Shown here piece after piece: positions 27,134-40,000 of a stretch of 64,000 nucleotides of DNA. Every line of letters begins with the position of its first letter. Within the stretch, counting starts at the first letter, position 1. The DNA lies in NCBI GenBank assembly GCA_024699855.1, contig JAMPIQ010000002.1, positions 9,734,001-9,798,000 of the forward strand, read 5' to 3'. Source of the stretch: Aphelenchoides besseyi (Eukaryota; Nematoda; Chromadorea; Rhabditida; Aphelenchoididae). Below the pieces are notes generated by a model. It ran no database searches. It was given only the letters and a program-made list of their open reading frames with translations, and was not told the DNA's origin. A program made the position numbers and the translations under genes.

Positions 27134-30100
27134 ATGCTCCTCTATTATTTTGCATCTGCAGTCAAAAGTGTTCAGTTTCATGTTGACGATGACATTATTG
27201 ATAAGCTGAATTACTATTACACGACCTCGATAATCATTGGTATGTATGAAGAAGATTTCAAGTCATTGCATTTGTTTAGTATTTGCCATTCTGGTCTCCG
27301 GAAAACAATATGTCGGCCATCCAATTCAATGTTGGGTTCCTGCAACCTTCACCGGTGGGTTTTGTGCTTTGAAAATGATAAAAATCGTTAAAACGTACGG
27401 TTTGGTGGGTTAGCGGTAAAATAAGCTATTTGTATGGTTTTGATAATCTTGTATAGTCTTGTATAGTATCAATCGTGAGCTCGTCCAATTTTAATGTATT
27501 TGTATGCGTATTAATGGGGAAAAATCAAATCAAATTTCTTGGTACGTACTCATTTATTTAACTTGAGTGTAAAACGTACAACTTAAATTTGAGTAGAAAG
27601 ATCGTGGTTTGAAATGATTCAAAGAAAAAACAAACGAAAGAGGTTTCACAAGTTACAAGTTACAAGTTTACTCGTTTCAATCAACTATCAATACAATGTG
27701 AAATAAGAGGCAGGTTGGATTAAATGATAAGTTGATGCGAATACTTCGACCTCTGTTTCCATTCGCTCCGGTCTTGGGCGATTTGTGGCCATGACGTTCC
27801 CATCGTGCGCTCCAAGTCTTTTCGCCATCTATCAGCAGATCTTCCAAGTGGACGTTTGCAATCAAATGGTCGCCAAAAAGTGGTTTTGGTCGTCCATCGA
27901 TTGTCATTCCGTCGTGCCACATGTCCGGCCCATCTGAGTTTTCTTTGAAGAGCGTCTTCCACCGCATCTTTGAAAAGAGGTTTCATGGAATAAAATTAAC
28001 TGGAAATAATAAATTGGGAATGTGAGTTCTTAAAATGGAATGTGAGGAAAACGGGTATCGCCCTGAACCGGTGGCTGACTAATCACGGGCTTAAACGTTC
28101 TCAACCGACTTGAATGGCAACGCTGAAAATGAGGAAAGTAAAATCAACTAGAGCTATAGACTTTCTTCTCCGAGTAGACGTCGTCGTCTTTTCCCTACTC
28201 GGCTCTTCTTTGATCAAACGCCCGTTCGCGCGGCTCAGAATCTCGTTGGTTGCATGTCGTTCGTCTTCCGTCAGCCGATCGGCAACTTGTGGTTGCAAAA
28301 TCGCGAATTCATTGATATCCGTCCTGAAATTCAATGTGATTGCTTTAGTTGACACACCACTCACGGGTTTTCGCCTTCGTACAGTTCGGCAAGATCAGAA
28401 CGTGCTTTGTCGAAAAGATCGTCTCGGAGTGCTTTCGCGAACGTACACCCCGCGCAGCTCGTCTTCGGGTCGAACGGTCCGTCGTCGTTGCGGTCACAGT
28501 TCCGCTTGTGTGGTGGAGCAGCCTTGAGGTTGTGCTGTCTAACGAACGACCGACAAGAACTGCACGGTTTTGAGGACCTAAAATTTAAAATGAATCGAGT
28601 CGAATGTGAAAATCGAACCGAACGGGATTCGTTTCACAGAGTTGGCATCGACTGTTCGAAGAGGTTGCGGGTGTCGGTTGGTTGGTTGGCGCAGTGTTGT
28701 TTGCCATTCCGGTGGATTAAAACCCTGAAACGTTTTGTAGAATAAACGATGGTTTGTGAAGTCGCGACATTACTCGAATATACGCAGAATGTCAACCTAC
28801 GCGAAGCAAATGAACTCACATCGCGGTATGTGATAAATCACGGCGGTTCACACTCGTCGACTGCGAGGAAATCGCGCCCGATTTACTGGTGGCGAAGTAG
28901 CTATCGATGGAAATTTGACGTCGACGCTGAGTTTTTGGATGTCGACTTTTCTAGAGCAGTCTGGTCGATTCGCGTGACACGGCCTTTCAGTCAAGCAAAA
29001 CATCGACGGTTGACCGTAAGATGTTGGATTCCTGGAAGAAGATTGGCTGATCGACCGTCCTTTTTGACCGAAGAATACCAACCAACATATTTCTTATCAC
29101 ATCGATGTTTATAAACAGAAAAAAATTGCAAACAACCCGATTTATCGAAATACAAACATAAAGACAAAATGACTAGAATCGAACATCAACACAAACGTTA
29201 CTCAAGGGTCCAAAAATACAATACAGCTAAACGATCTGCTACAAAATTCGTTATTAGGGTTACTGTGTCGAAAATGTCCCGTATTTAAATTAACCAATTT
29301 TAACGTATTTTAATGTATTTGTATGTGTATTAACGGAGACTTTTTTCTCAGAGCCGATGGAAGAATATACTGAAGTTTGTTGAAGACTTGAATTTATAAC
29401 TCATTTTTTCGTAACAGAACTACTGCTGGGTGCAAAATACTTACTTTTTGCCATTAGGTGAGTTCATACCATCACAACCAACGGAAAGAGAGAATCGTCA
29501 AATCGGCTATTATCAATGGGTTCCATTCATATTGGCTCTTGAAGCGGTTTTTTTTTATGTTCCAACTATCGTTTGGAGGTTTCTAACTTGGCAAACGGGT
29601 AATTCGACAAGATTCGGTTTTTCTCTTACTATGATTTTTATAGGAATTCACGTTCAATCAATAGTTCACATGGCATGCGAATGTCGAATGCTCGATAATG
29701 AAGCTCGAAAACGTGCCTTCGAAACCATGGCCTCAAACATTCAAGAAGCAATTCACGTAAAACATCAGGTTACTTCGTTTTTCAAACTCGATTTCTGACA
29801 ATTCATTTTACAGTTGGGAACTAAACGCCTAAAGTTACTCAACTTTCTAATCTGCACCAGAAGTAGTGGTGCATCAGTGACGATTTTGTACATTACAATA
29901 AAGATCCTCTACACTATCAATGTTTTCTTGCAAATTCTCTTGTTGAATGCATTCCTTGGTGCGCGGGGTAAATTTTACGGGCTAGAGGTTAGTGGTGGAT
30001 TTGGAGTTATTGAATTGACGAGTAATCGTAGGTACTCGGAGACATAATGAACGGGCGCGAATGGACCGAATCAGGTGAGATTTAGTCGAACTTCGATACT

Positions 30101-30810
30101 CAATTTCTATTTAGGACATTTTCCCAGGTAATATACGCAACGCACACCTTCAACTCCTTAGCTTTTGCGCATTAAACGTGTTCTACTGGATTGTCACATT
30201 AAGAGTTGTCTTAAAATATTTGCATGCAATAACAAAATGGTCTAAACAATTCCGTTTACGATTAAGGTGAAAGGTGTTCAAAATTTGTTTTAGAGTCACA
30301 CTATGCGATTTTGAAGTGAAGGTAGTTAGAGAGTCTCAATGCTAAGGTTGATTTTTATTTTAGGTTCTTGGAAATGTGCATCGACATACTGTTCAATGTG
30401 TTCTTATGATCAACATGTTCAACGAGAAGATCTTTTTGTTTTTGTGGTGTTGGTACGTGATTTTGGGTACCGCCACATTCTTCTCTTTACTATACTGGAT
30501 TTTCATTTCAATCGTGCCAAGCAGGTAGAATTTAGATTGTACGGCTCGTAAGCTTATTTCTACTTTCAGACAATTAAACTTTGTGGGAAAATATTTGTCT
30601 GGAATGGAAGGTTACAAGATAGCTGACTCGCAAACGCTTCGACGTTTTGTACACACTTATCTACATCACGATGGTGTCTTTTTACTTCGTATGGTGGCAA
30701 CACATGCTGGTGAATTGTCGTGCTACGAACTGGCCATAAAACTGTGGAGGAATTATCACGATAACAAAGATGGAAGACCGCATGATACTACTGCTGCAGC
30801 ACCCATGTAA
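27134..30810 (+). CDS. Innexin gap-junction subunit
   Basis: Full innexin reading from ATG 27134 ([20 protein letters not shown]) to TAA/stop 30810. Hallmarks in order: [28 protein letters not shown] (the YxGHPIxCW signature, exon 27280-27354); a 23-nt microexon (29352-29374, PMEEYTE) completing the first extracellular loop; [33 protein letters not shown] (the YYQWVP signature at about 29505); second loop [20 protein letters not shown]; fourth span [20 protein letters not shown]; cytoplasmic tail ending DTTAAAPM. Extracellular cysteine pairs in both loops are present. Innexins form invertebrate gap junctions or hemichannels at cell contacts. Most introns are 40-50 nt, but the second spans 27355-29351 (2.0 kb) and carries a LINE remnant and an opposite-strand gene. 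Which paralogue it is cannot be told. Confidence 0.94.
27485..27518 (+). repeat. Short dispersed repeat, copy 1
   Basis: Reads ccaattttaatgtatttgta followed by tgcgtattaatggg. Near-identical to a second copy at 29294-29336 in the same orientation, which has about 10 extra bases near its start. Both lie in the innexin intron. Its reverse complement (tacaaatacattaaaatt) resembles the A/T-rich tail of a non-LTR element, and it lies downstream, in that element's own orientation, of the LINE fragment at 27720-27986. Confidence 0.45.
27720..27986 (-). mobile_element. Non-LTR retrotransposon (LINE) fragment, C-terminal end of reverse-transcriptase polyprotein
   Basis: An 88-codon open frame reads [20 protein letters not shown], then [16 protein letters not shown] and [12 protein letters not shown]. 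This LRWAGHVxR...GRxxxRWxxDL...AxDRxxW pattern is the conserved C-terminus of LINE (RTE/CR1/jockey-like) endonuclease-reverse transcriptase proteins. Nothing of the catalytic domains is present upstream, so it is a 5'-truncated, non-autonomous relic, as usual for LINE insertions. It lies antisense inside the innexin second intron. Confidence 0.8.
28101..29088 (-). CDS. Unrecognised PIP-box / CxxC protein nested antisense in innexin intron
   Basis: Four exons (28950-28820, 28724-28638, 28577-28365, 28323-28101) join with matching phase at all three introns (95, 60 and 41 nt), giving about 217 residues; a first mini-exon from ATG 29088 (ATG TTG|gttggt) is speculative. Near the N-terminus is [17 protein letters not shown], a canonical PCNA-interacting box (Q-x-x-I-x-x-Y-F) with basic flanks and Lys at the +4 position after YF. 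A Cys/His cluster follows ([30 protein letters not shown]), which could bind one zinc. A charged helical segment comes next ([40 protein letters not shown]) and a basic C-terminus (STRRRK). An optional 39-nt in-frame intron lies at the very end. PIP boxes tether proteins to replication or repair forks; that role is inferred. No homologue recognised. Confidence 0.6.
29294..29336 (+). repeat. Short dispersed repeat, copy 2
   Basis: Reads ccaattttaacgtattttaa followed by tgtatttgtatgtgtattaa and cgg; partner of the copy at 27485-27518. It ends 16 bases before the innexin 23-nt microexon. Confidence 0.45.
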
Positions 30811-31593
30811 TCAACTGTTTCTCGTTTATGTCTTTCTACAATACGACTCAATTTTTGTGCCAATTCAACTCACTGCGTTAAACCAAAATCGCTGCCTGTT
30901 GAAGCGTGTTCAAAAAAAGCTCAATACTTCTTTGACACTGTCCATTACGTTTTTCACGATTTAGCGGAACTAATGTACTCGTTTAATCAAATGGATCTCC
31001 ATCAGCGAAACTGCCGTTGAAATACTTTTAGTGCCAATTTTGATTCATTCTAATCGTACAAACTTCTAATCCTCCAATATCCGAACTATCGACTTAGCAA
31101 CGATGTTACATTACACACTTTTCCATCGAATTCATATAACTGAAGACTTCGATCTTTAGCTGTCTAATTATATTCATGGCTGTTGATTTACAGATGTCGC
31201 ACTTGCAACAAAACAACTGAATGTTTGTATTGTTGGCTGTAAATTCTCTACCAACTACTCGGGTATTCGACTGCATTTTCTTTTCTATTTACGCATTTAA
31301 CGAATCGATGTGCCTGAATCGGATGTTATGACGAATCTCATATTGTTGTTTAACTAAAAATAAATGACTTCGCGTCGTTGAGTTCTATTGATTCAAAATC
31401 TAAGCAAAAACCACTCAATAACTTGGAATATTTCCGCAACAACAACGAATGATTTGATTGAACAACACAACTCTATTTTCGTTCTAATAAGCAGTTCGCA
31501 TTGGCTTTCGTAATCAATAACCCGAATTTGTTCACGTCTTTATTTTTAGCAAAAGCAAGAGATTAGCTTTGGTAGCTATGATTGAACCTGAGA
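30811..31593. other. Intergenic
   Basis: 783 AT-rich bases between innexin stop and SUV3 start (both plus strand). No exon or repeat seen. Confidence 0.4.
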
Positions 31594-33845
31594 ATGGTTA
31601 GTAGACGCTTCTTATTGAATACGCTCAAACTAAGTTGCTCAAGTAGATGTTCATTAGTAATCAATGTAAGTTTTTGGTTTACATACTTCGTATTAGTTCA
31701 TCTGTAGGCTCAGGTTTTCTTGCTCAACATTACCGGATGTTCGGTTTCCAACGTACGACAGATCTCACTCTTCACATCTGGAGTTTATCAGAAAACTGCG
31801 AGCATAAAAACCAAATTGAATAACAACACCAGATCGCAGTTATTGACAAGACAAGATGTGTTGATTGTTTTGGAGAAGTTTTGTCGACAACAGGAAATCC
31901 GCAAAATGGCTGCCGAAAAAGGCATCGATAACAAGCTCTTCATGGACTGTTACATTGCTTATCAACAACACTGTACCACAATGAAAGATCTAAGTGAAGG
32001 AGAAACTCGACTTTTCAAAGAGCTCAGGAGAACGAAGAGCGAGTACGAACGTCTGTTCGCGTATTTTCTCGCTTATTCTCAACGTTTGTTTCCACATTTA
32101 TGTCATGTCGATGAACTGAAGGATATTGCCAATCTTCAACAACCTCAAAGTTGGTATCCAGACGCACGTTCCATTCATCGAAAAGTCATTTTTCATGCAG
32201 GTAAATACTCATTCCGATCTGTTAATTATGTACATCTCTAGGTCCAACAAACAGCGGGAAAACTCACAGCGCGCTCGAATGTTTCATGGAATCCTATTCT
32301 GGTGTTTATTGTGGACCACTGCGCTTATTAGCAGCAGAAGTCTTTAAGCGTACGAACGATCGCGGTGTTCCTTGCGATTTGGTAACCGGCGAAGATCGAC
32401 GATATGTTTTGGATAACATGCAACGTGCAAACCATTTATCTTCGACAGTCGAAATGTTATCGATGGAACTTCGTCTTGGAGTTGCTGTAATTGACGAAAT
32501 TCAAATGCTTCGCGACGAACAACGAGGTTGGGCCTGGACGAGAGCGCTTTTGGGCGTTGCATCTGAAGAAGTAAGTTTAAAACATCCACAGTCGATTAAA
32601 ATCTTAGGTACATTTGTGTGGAGAAGCGTCAGCCATTAAAATCTGTGAAAAGCTTCTCGATCCGATTGGCGAGTCTATAGAAGTTCGTAATTACGAACGG
32701 AAGTCGTCACTTACAATCAGTACTCATGGTCTAAGAAGCTTGAAAAACGTGCATGTAAGTTCATTTTTTATGTTCAGTGTTATGAAACAAATTCAGAAAG
32801 GTGATTGTATTGTTTGCTTCTCGAAGCGTCAGATAAAACAAGTGGCGGATGGTTTGAATAAACTTCAAATCCCATTTTCTGTCATCTATGGTTCATTACC
32901 GCCGGAAACAAAACTCGCTCAAGCCGCACGCTTCAACGATCCAAATGATCCGACGAAGGTTTTAGTGGCTACCGATGCAATTGGAATGGGCTTGAATTTG
33001 AACATCAGAAGGTAGTTGAATTTGTTGAATTTAAACAGAATAAAGTTGCAGGATTATTTTTCGCTCGTTAGTGAAACCTGGTGATGGACGACTCATACAA
33101 AATCATATGGCTGTGCAGATTGCTGGTCGAGCAGGTCGATACAACTCCCCTTTCAAGAACGGAATTGTGTGCAACCTCTTGATTAGATCATTTGTTCTAT
33201 TCATTTCAGGTGACTGCGATGACGGATGACGATGCCGCCATTTTGAACGACATGCTACAGAAGCCAATAGACGAGATTAAAGCTGCTGGAATTGCACCCA
33301 CTTATGAACAGTTGGAATGCTTTGCACAACAACTAAAACATTTTACATTCGTTAAATTGCTCGACAGTTTTGTCCATTTTTGCAACTGCAGTGAAGAGTT
33401 TTTCCTCTGCACAACCGTTCAGAATCAAATGCGAACTTTGGCTTTGGCATTGGAATCAATCGACGATAATAAAATGCCACTGAACGTTCGATACACATTT
33501 TGTACGGCTCCATTGAATCCAGAAGTTCGAACAGCGTTTTTGTGGTTTAAGAAGATGGCTCACAAATTTTGCAATGGCTTTCCGCTAACCGCTCAATGGA
33601 TGAAAGACTCGATTTCATGGCCATTAAAGTCTCCGGAAACAAGTTCTGATATCAAACATTTGGAAGAATGTTATGACATTTTGACCGCATATTTGTGGTT
33701 AGGTTATCGATTTCCAGTAAGTTCGATTCTCATGCGCTCAAATTGTGCTTTTCAGGAAATGTTCCCGGATATGGAAATTGTTCGTGATATGTGTAGAACT
33801 GTGAACAAGCACATCGATAATGGACTTCGGTTAATTCATTGTTGA
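31594..33845 (+). CDS. SUPV3L1: SUV3 (SUPV3L1) mitochondrial ATP-dependent RNA helicase
   Basis: Start ATG 31594 is chosen because exon 1 (31594-31665) joins through a 42-nt intron to exon 2 in frame and supplies a mitochondrial presequence rich in Arg, Leu and Ser with no acid ([19 protein letters not shown]). Helicase motifs: [17 protein letters not shown]; Ia, [44 protein letters not shown] (DEIQ, diagnostic for SUV3); [65 protein letters not shown]. The C-terminal region has [15 protein letters not shown] and WLGYRFP (SUV3 C domain). About 650 residues. SUV3 unwinds RNA for the mitochondrial degradosome with PNPase and maintains mitochondrial RNA quality. All introns are 38-45 nt. Confidence 0.95.
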
Positions 33846-34083
33846 TCTTGCGATAACTTCGTTTTCCGTCATTACTTACTTGTTAGGACCTTAGAAGCAT
33901 TGTTGTTACGACTGTTGACGTTTGCTTTCAAATTTAAATGAATGTTCCATTTTTGTGTTTATTGAAAAAATCAACAGAATTGAAAAACATGCAAAACGAC
34001 GAAAACCCGTAGAACTTCCACTCAAGCATAGTAAATGAATAGATTTTAGACGTGGAAGTGCAAAAACACCAGAATACAAGATT

Positions 34084-37000
34084 TCAACTACGATTTGGAT
34101 GTTTAGATTCCCGTTGAGAATTGTAGGTTGTTGGTGTGCTTCTCGACTCTACTTTACGTGAATCGCTTCCTGTATCACTTTCAGGATCGTAACTTCGTGC
34201 CGAAGGAGTTCTCGATCCCTTATCCTTTCGAGCTTCACGTCCCTTTTTGTTTTCAGGTGTGCGTTGTTTAACGTCGGGAGTGTTACGAATTCGAACTCGT
34301 TTTGACGCTTTTCGGGCATGTCGTTTCTTTTTCTCTTCAGCTTCTTTCAGCGCATTGGCCAAACTATTCAAATCGTCGAATCCTTGAGCTTTCAATCGTT
34401 GCAACTCCTCTCGTTCAATGCGTATGTTTTCATGAACCTTACGACACAATTCGGCGATTTCTTTTGCATCTTCGCTCTCGTCTTCATCCGATCCGCTAGA
34501 TATCATTTGGACATCGATCGCGTTATAATCGTAACTAAAATAGCTGCTGTCAGCTTTTGATTCGCGATGAGATTTTCGTTTTGCCAACCGCTCCTCTTTC
34601 GCCGATCTGTAACGTTCTCGGTTGCTTCGGATTAGTTCGTCATTAGCCTCTTGTTCATTCAAAAGTTCCTCGGATAGTTTCTCGGTAGTGTCGATGATTT
34701 CCTTTTCCTTCATTACATCAACTTTAAAGACTTCAACTGCCGCCATCTGCTGTAGAATCTGTGGATTTCGTAGACCGGCAGCGATAGTTGGATGAACTTT
34801 GGACGGTATGAGATGAGTGTGTTCGTTGAATTTGATGTTCGCCTTGTTGGTACCAAGATCTCGTTTTGTGATTGTTTTACTCTTGTCCAAATGTACGGTT
34901 ACTTGCGTAGCTACTGGGCGTCCAATGTTGTCTTTGTCGCTTACAATCCAACGATTGGAACTCGGTTTGATCGGTGCTACGATCTTTTCCGGACTTGGAA
35001 CGGTATCGGCAACCGGCTTTTCCACAATATGAGGACGATTCTGAAGACGTTGCATTTTGGTTTGTTGACGTAAAGTAAAATTCAATTTTTGACGTTGTTC
35101 TGTTTTCAACGCCAATTGACGTTCTTCTTCAATCGAAAGTTCTCCAGTGGATCTGCGTGATCGCTCGTCATTTTCTTCGTCTTCCGGAATATCAGGTTCA
35201 GCATTGATTTGAAGTTCTTTAAGACTTTGCTTCAAACGTCTAGCCTTGAGAATCTTCTTGATAGTGCTCGATTGTTTGATAATTTCAGGTGTCATATCCC
35301 AAGTGGGACTTCCTCCAAATAGCGAATTGTCGACATCATTCGAAGAGTCCAAACGAGCAAATGAGTTGGTGTCATTGACATCGTCTGACATTTCGTGGTG
35401 CTCATGATCGAACCCGAAATCCATTGGAGGTGATCCGTCGGTTATCATTTGATCGTAGTCGGAATGTCGATCAGACGGCGCGTCGTTGTACATTTCACTC
35501 ATGGAAATCGGTTGTTCAGGCAATTCGGAGAGATTCGCGTCGTCGTTGTTACTTTTGTAGTTCTCAGTTGACCAATGAGTGTTACCAATTCGAAATGGTT
35601 TCGACTTTCGATGTTTCAACAATCGAGTTTCATTTTCCGCATTTCGTAGTGAATTAAGCGACACACTTGGCAGTTTTAATGCATGCGGTTGGAACTTCAG
35701 TTTTTGAATCAAACGTTCTTTTTCGTGCTCATCCGACTCTCGACTCAATCCGTTCATTGTTGCAGTAAGTGTATCGATTGCAAAACCATTGAGTAGAATT
35801 GGATCGTCGAATTCCTCTTCTTCTTGTATATTTTGCGGTTTGAAATTGGCGTTGAAAAGGTTGTCAATCTGTGGACATGCACATTGGCAATCGCTAGCCG
35901 GACACAATTGATTTAAACTGAACCAATCTCGCAAGTGATTCAAATGACCACCTTAAACACATACATTTCGCAACGAACGTTCCCAATTTCTTACCGTGAG
36001 CACATTGTGTACACCAAATGAACCAATCGTCCATCATTTTCACTGGTCCATCTTTTTGTTGAATGCAAACTCGTTTACAAATCAAACAACACGGAAGTGG
36101 ACGACCACAATGTGGACAACCGCGCGATTTCGGAAGCAACTTTCGACGTTCCATTTCAGCGATTTGTAATGAATGGGCCACAGACATCATTCGTCGGTTG
36201 TTGGATCCGTTTGCTTGTGTTTTCGATGGCTGTTGGATCACAGAGCTTTCGCTGCTATCACCGATAAACGGCAAAATCGGTTTCCCACAAAAATTGCATG
36301 CCACCAAACCCTAAATCTTCAGCAATCAACCTCAAAAATGTAAAGTTTCTTGCCTGTGTTCGGCCTGCTTGAATTTTGGGATCATTCTTCGGGAATTCCA
36401 GCTTCTTTCGCAGAAAAGTCATGATGTACGATTTCTGGAGAGTGAGATTGTTCGATTGCAACCACTCCATATAAGACAACACGATTTGTAAACTGTACTT
36501 GCGAGTATTCTTCAACGCATTATTGGCACTGAAATCTTTGGATAAATGGATCATTCTTCTAGATCTTACATTGCAATCGTAATACGTTCCATTACACTTT
36601 TCCTCATGTCGTAAGTCTCCCAGATTTTGGATTTGCGGAAACAATTTCCAGCGCATAGAATCAAGGCGGCAGTTTGAATGTCGTTTGTTTGCGCGAGATA
36701 CGAATGAATAGCTAAATGTGCGTATTTGTGATCATCCAGTCCACTAATCAACAGAACTGATAACGGATCGTGACTTTTTCTCACTGACTTCGTCAGCAAC
36801 CGCAATGATTGACGAAAACCCTCGTCGTCCATGTGAATCGCAGCGATCGCAATGCGATCGTCCAATCTGATGGTGTGCATTGCCATAATGTGTTTCTGCA
36901 TATAATTGTGAGCAAATTGACGTCGAGCAAGAAACCGTAGCATAATCATAAGATAGGGATCTTCCATGATCTCCAACAATTCGTCGAAATTCGCTATTTG

Positions 37001-40000
37001 TATTCCATTGTACGAATCGATTGTGTTGATCATTTGAGTTATCATGCAGCGATAATTTTGAAGTGTAGATTGTGAGTAACGTTCAGTGCATTCTCGTGTC
37101 TTCATATAATCAATAGTTTTGTTCAAATACTAAAACATTTCAATTGAAGATTTCCCAATGTCAACTCACCAGTTTACACGCATATCCCTGCATATAAAAC
37201 ATTGCCATTGCTGCAGCTCGCATCTTTTCTTCCAATCCCTCGGTGTTCATCATTCGCTCAAACTTCGATCCCCATGTGTCCCGTTCTTCTAATGGAACCC
37301 ATCCAACTAAACGTAAGATGTCATCACGACTATGACTACTGTAATACTAAAAGAAGAAAAATAACAGAGTTATCGACGACTCAGTTACCTTATTCCGATA
37401 AATAATCGAGTCGTTTCTGGCGCCAGCCGTTGACTTAAGAGTTCGAGCAATACGTCTAACTCCAGGAAAGCTGAAGTCGTAAATTGCAAAGGCTATTTGT
37501 TTTAAACAACTTACACTGTTCCATAACGAGTCATTGAAATATTGGACGAGTAAATTCGAGTTAACATCTTCCAGCACTCTTTTAAACATTCGGTTTCTTC
37601 CGGTCGATCACGAATCGCGTAATAGCAATTTTTGGTGATTGCTACAACAAGAAGTTAAAATCAATGATGCCGCAAACACTAACCACTTGCAGAACCACAT
37701 GCGGTTGCAAAGCCGTAACCTCGTTTGGCGCGTAGCAATGAAAGTTTGTTGATATCTGAGCGTGTAAACCAAAGTTGAAGTTCTTTGTTGACTTTTGGTG
37801 TTTGATTGTTATATTTCAGGAATGGAATACGTCGTTGAGCTTCTTCAGGTGGAGCTTCGAAATGATTTCGATCGATCTTTTCGTTTAACATTTCACGTTC
37901 TCGTTGTTCCATTTCGAATATCAAATCAATTTCTTCGGGCTCCAATTCGAATGTTGGCTTTGAACGCGCAATTTTCAATCTTTTCGTTAACTCTTCCATC
38001 TTCTCTTTCGACACTTCTCCAGCTCTAACCAATTGACCAACAATCTTTTCGTCGTTGTTTCCATGATCCAAGAAGTAGTTAGTTGTTTTCTGTGTCTCTT
38101 TAACGGCAATGGATGTTTTTGCGTGCAGTTGACTGAAACTATCTTCATCGCAGTAAACAATTGAACCATCAGGTAGAACATTGGCGGCATATCGTTGGCG
38201 TTCAATAAACATGGCTCTTATTTGCAGCCAATCATCCTCATATTCGACTCCGTTCTCTTCGTATGGATAACACGGAGAGGCGGCGATTAGCAAGCCGGGA
38301 GTTTGATGACACCACCGAAAGTGTTGAACGTGTTGCAAAGATGTGTTCTAAATAAACGTATTTCATTTAGATCACATAACTAACCATGTCTTCAACGCCG
38401 TAGGAGAAACGATTCGCATATTCGCTTACGATCGTTTCTTGTGGATCAAGACTTTGCTTGAAAAGTAGATGATGAGCATAAGTGGGAGTTGGAGAAACTT
38501 CCAATTCGTACATCATTCCAGCAGTCGATGAACAACATGTAATGTTTCCATAACGATTCGGATTGTATTCCAAATGACTAATGTCATAGGTCTCGGGCTA
38601 AATTATTCTACTTACAACGTGCGTTTATCATTGCTTACTCCAACACGATATTCGTAAATTGCTCGAGCCAAATATCGTCGATCGAAAATTGTAACATCAT
38701 TTGTTATTGAACCAGCAAATTGAACATTATTGTAGGGTTCCATAGCTAGTTTGAAGAGCGGAACATTCAAATTCATGATCGCAGCAAACCCCGAACGTTC
38801 TCGCAGATCAACGAACCTGATGCTTTTCATGCAGTTAAGCATCAAAACAGAAAGATCGGCACTGAATTTGGCTCGTTTAAATCAAGTCCTTAGATTACCT
38901 TAAAAACTGCATATCGAACACTTTTTCCGAAACATCTCGATCGGTCAAAAGATCTTTTCCTTGATTCACATCATACAAACTAATGTAATGCTCACTTTCG
39001 CGACCTCTGAAAAAACTCGAACCTCTTGAAAACTTCAAAATAACTGACCGTTCGTAGGCACAACAAAGATAACTTTTTCCGTAAATAGTTTTGTCCCAAG
39101 CCAAACTAACTATCGAATCCGTTCGTTCTCCCATTCGAATGTGGTGACTATTACACCAACTTAAAAACTGCTTTCAAAACACTGTAGATGTCAAAGAACT
39201 CACTCGAAGTCGCCACTCGATTTGAATGTCGTAAGAAAGATATCGCCGCTATTGAAACTAAATGCGACTCGTGAGTTTTTCGATTGGTCAACAGCAACAT
39301 ATTTACAAGTGTACTGAAATTTAACAGTCAGAGATCTTTAGATCTGAACATACATCGATGTTATCCGTAGAATCGGTGAATGTTCTTCTTTCTTGCAAAC
39401 AAATGACAGGCTCATTTCTATTGCTGTAACAAAGATCATACAGTGAAAATTCATTCTTAGTAACGGTAATGAACTCGATGTTACCACTGTCGCTGCTCAA
39501 CATATGAACTTCGGAATTGAAGCCATTGTTCGTACGTCTTCTGAAAAACATGAATGACTTACTGGCGAGTCGATTTGCTTTTACTCTTTGATTTCAGTTT
39601 GAACTATCCCTTCGACAGAATTGATGTAGGGATGAAACATATCCGAAATCGAGATGTTCGCGTCAATGCGATTATGATCAATTGATAGTCGTGAAATACT
39701 TGCAGTTGGATCAGTTTTGGTCACGACAGTTCGATCTTCTAATTCTTCTTCGGCAGCTATCGGTTGTGAAGATTCGAGCGGCGAATCGTGTTCACTGAGT
39801 GCGGTCAAATTCTCTTCAGATTGTTGTAATTGAACAGTCTCCATTCTCTTCGGCCTTTCAATGCAATAGTGAATTGATGGTGGTGCAGAATGTGAATTCT
39901 TTCTTTAAAAACAAAATAAAGAAACTGAAGAGTAAAATTTCATACCCGTGATTAATCGCTTCGTTCTCGTTCGTTGCTTCGACACCGGATTCAATCAGTG

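Noticed and set aside
27640..27670. Short direct repeat (acaagttacaagttacaagtt)
   Set aside because: Only two to three imperfect units; not a meaningful tandem array.
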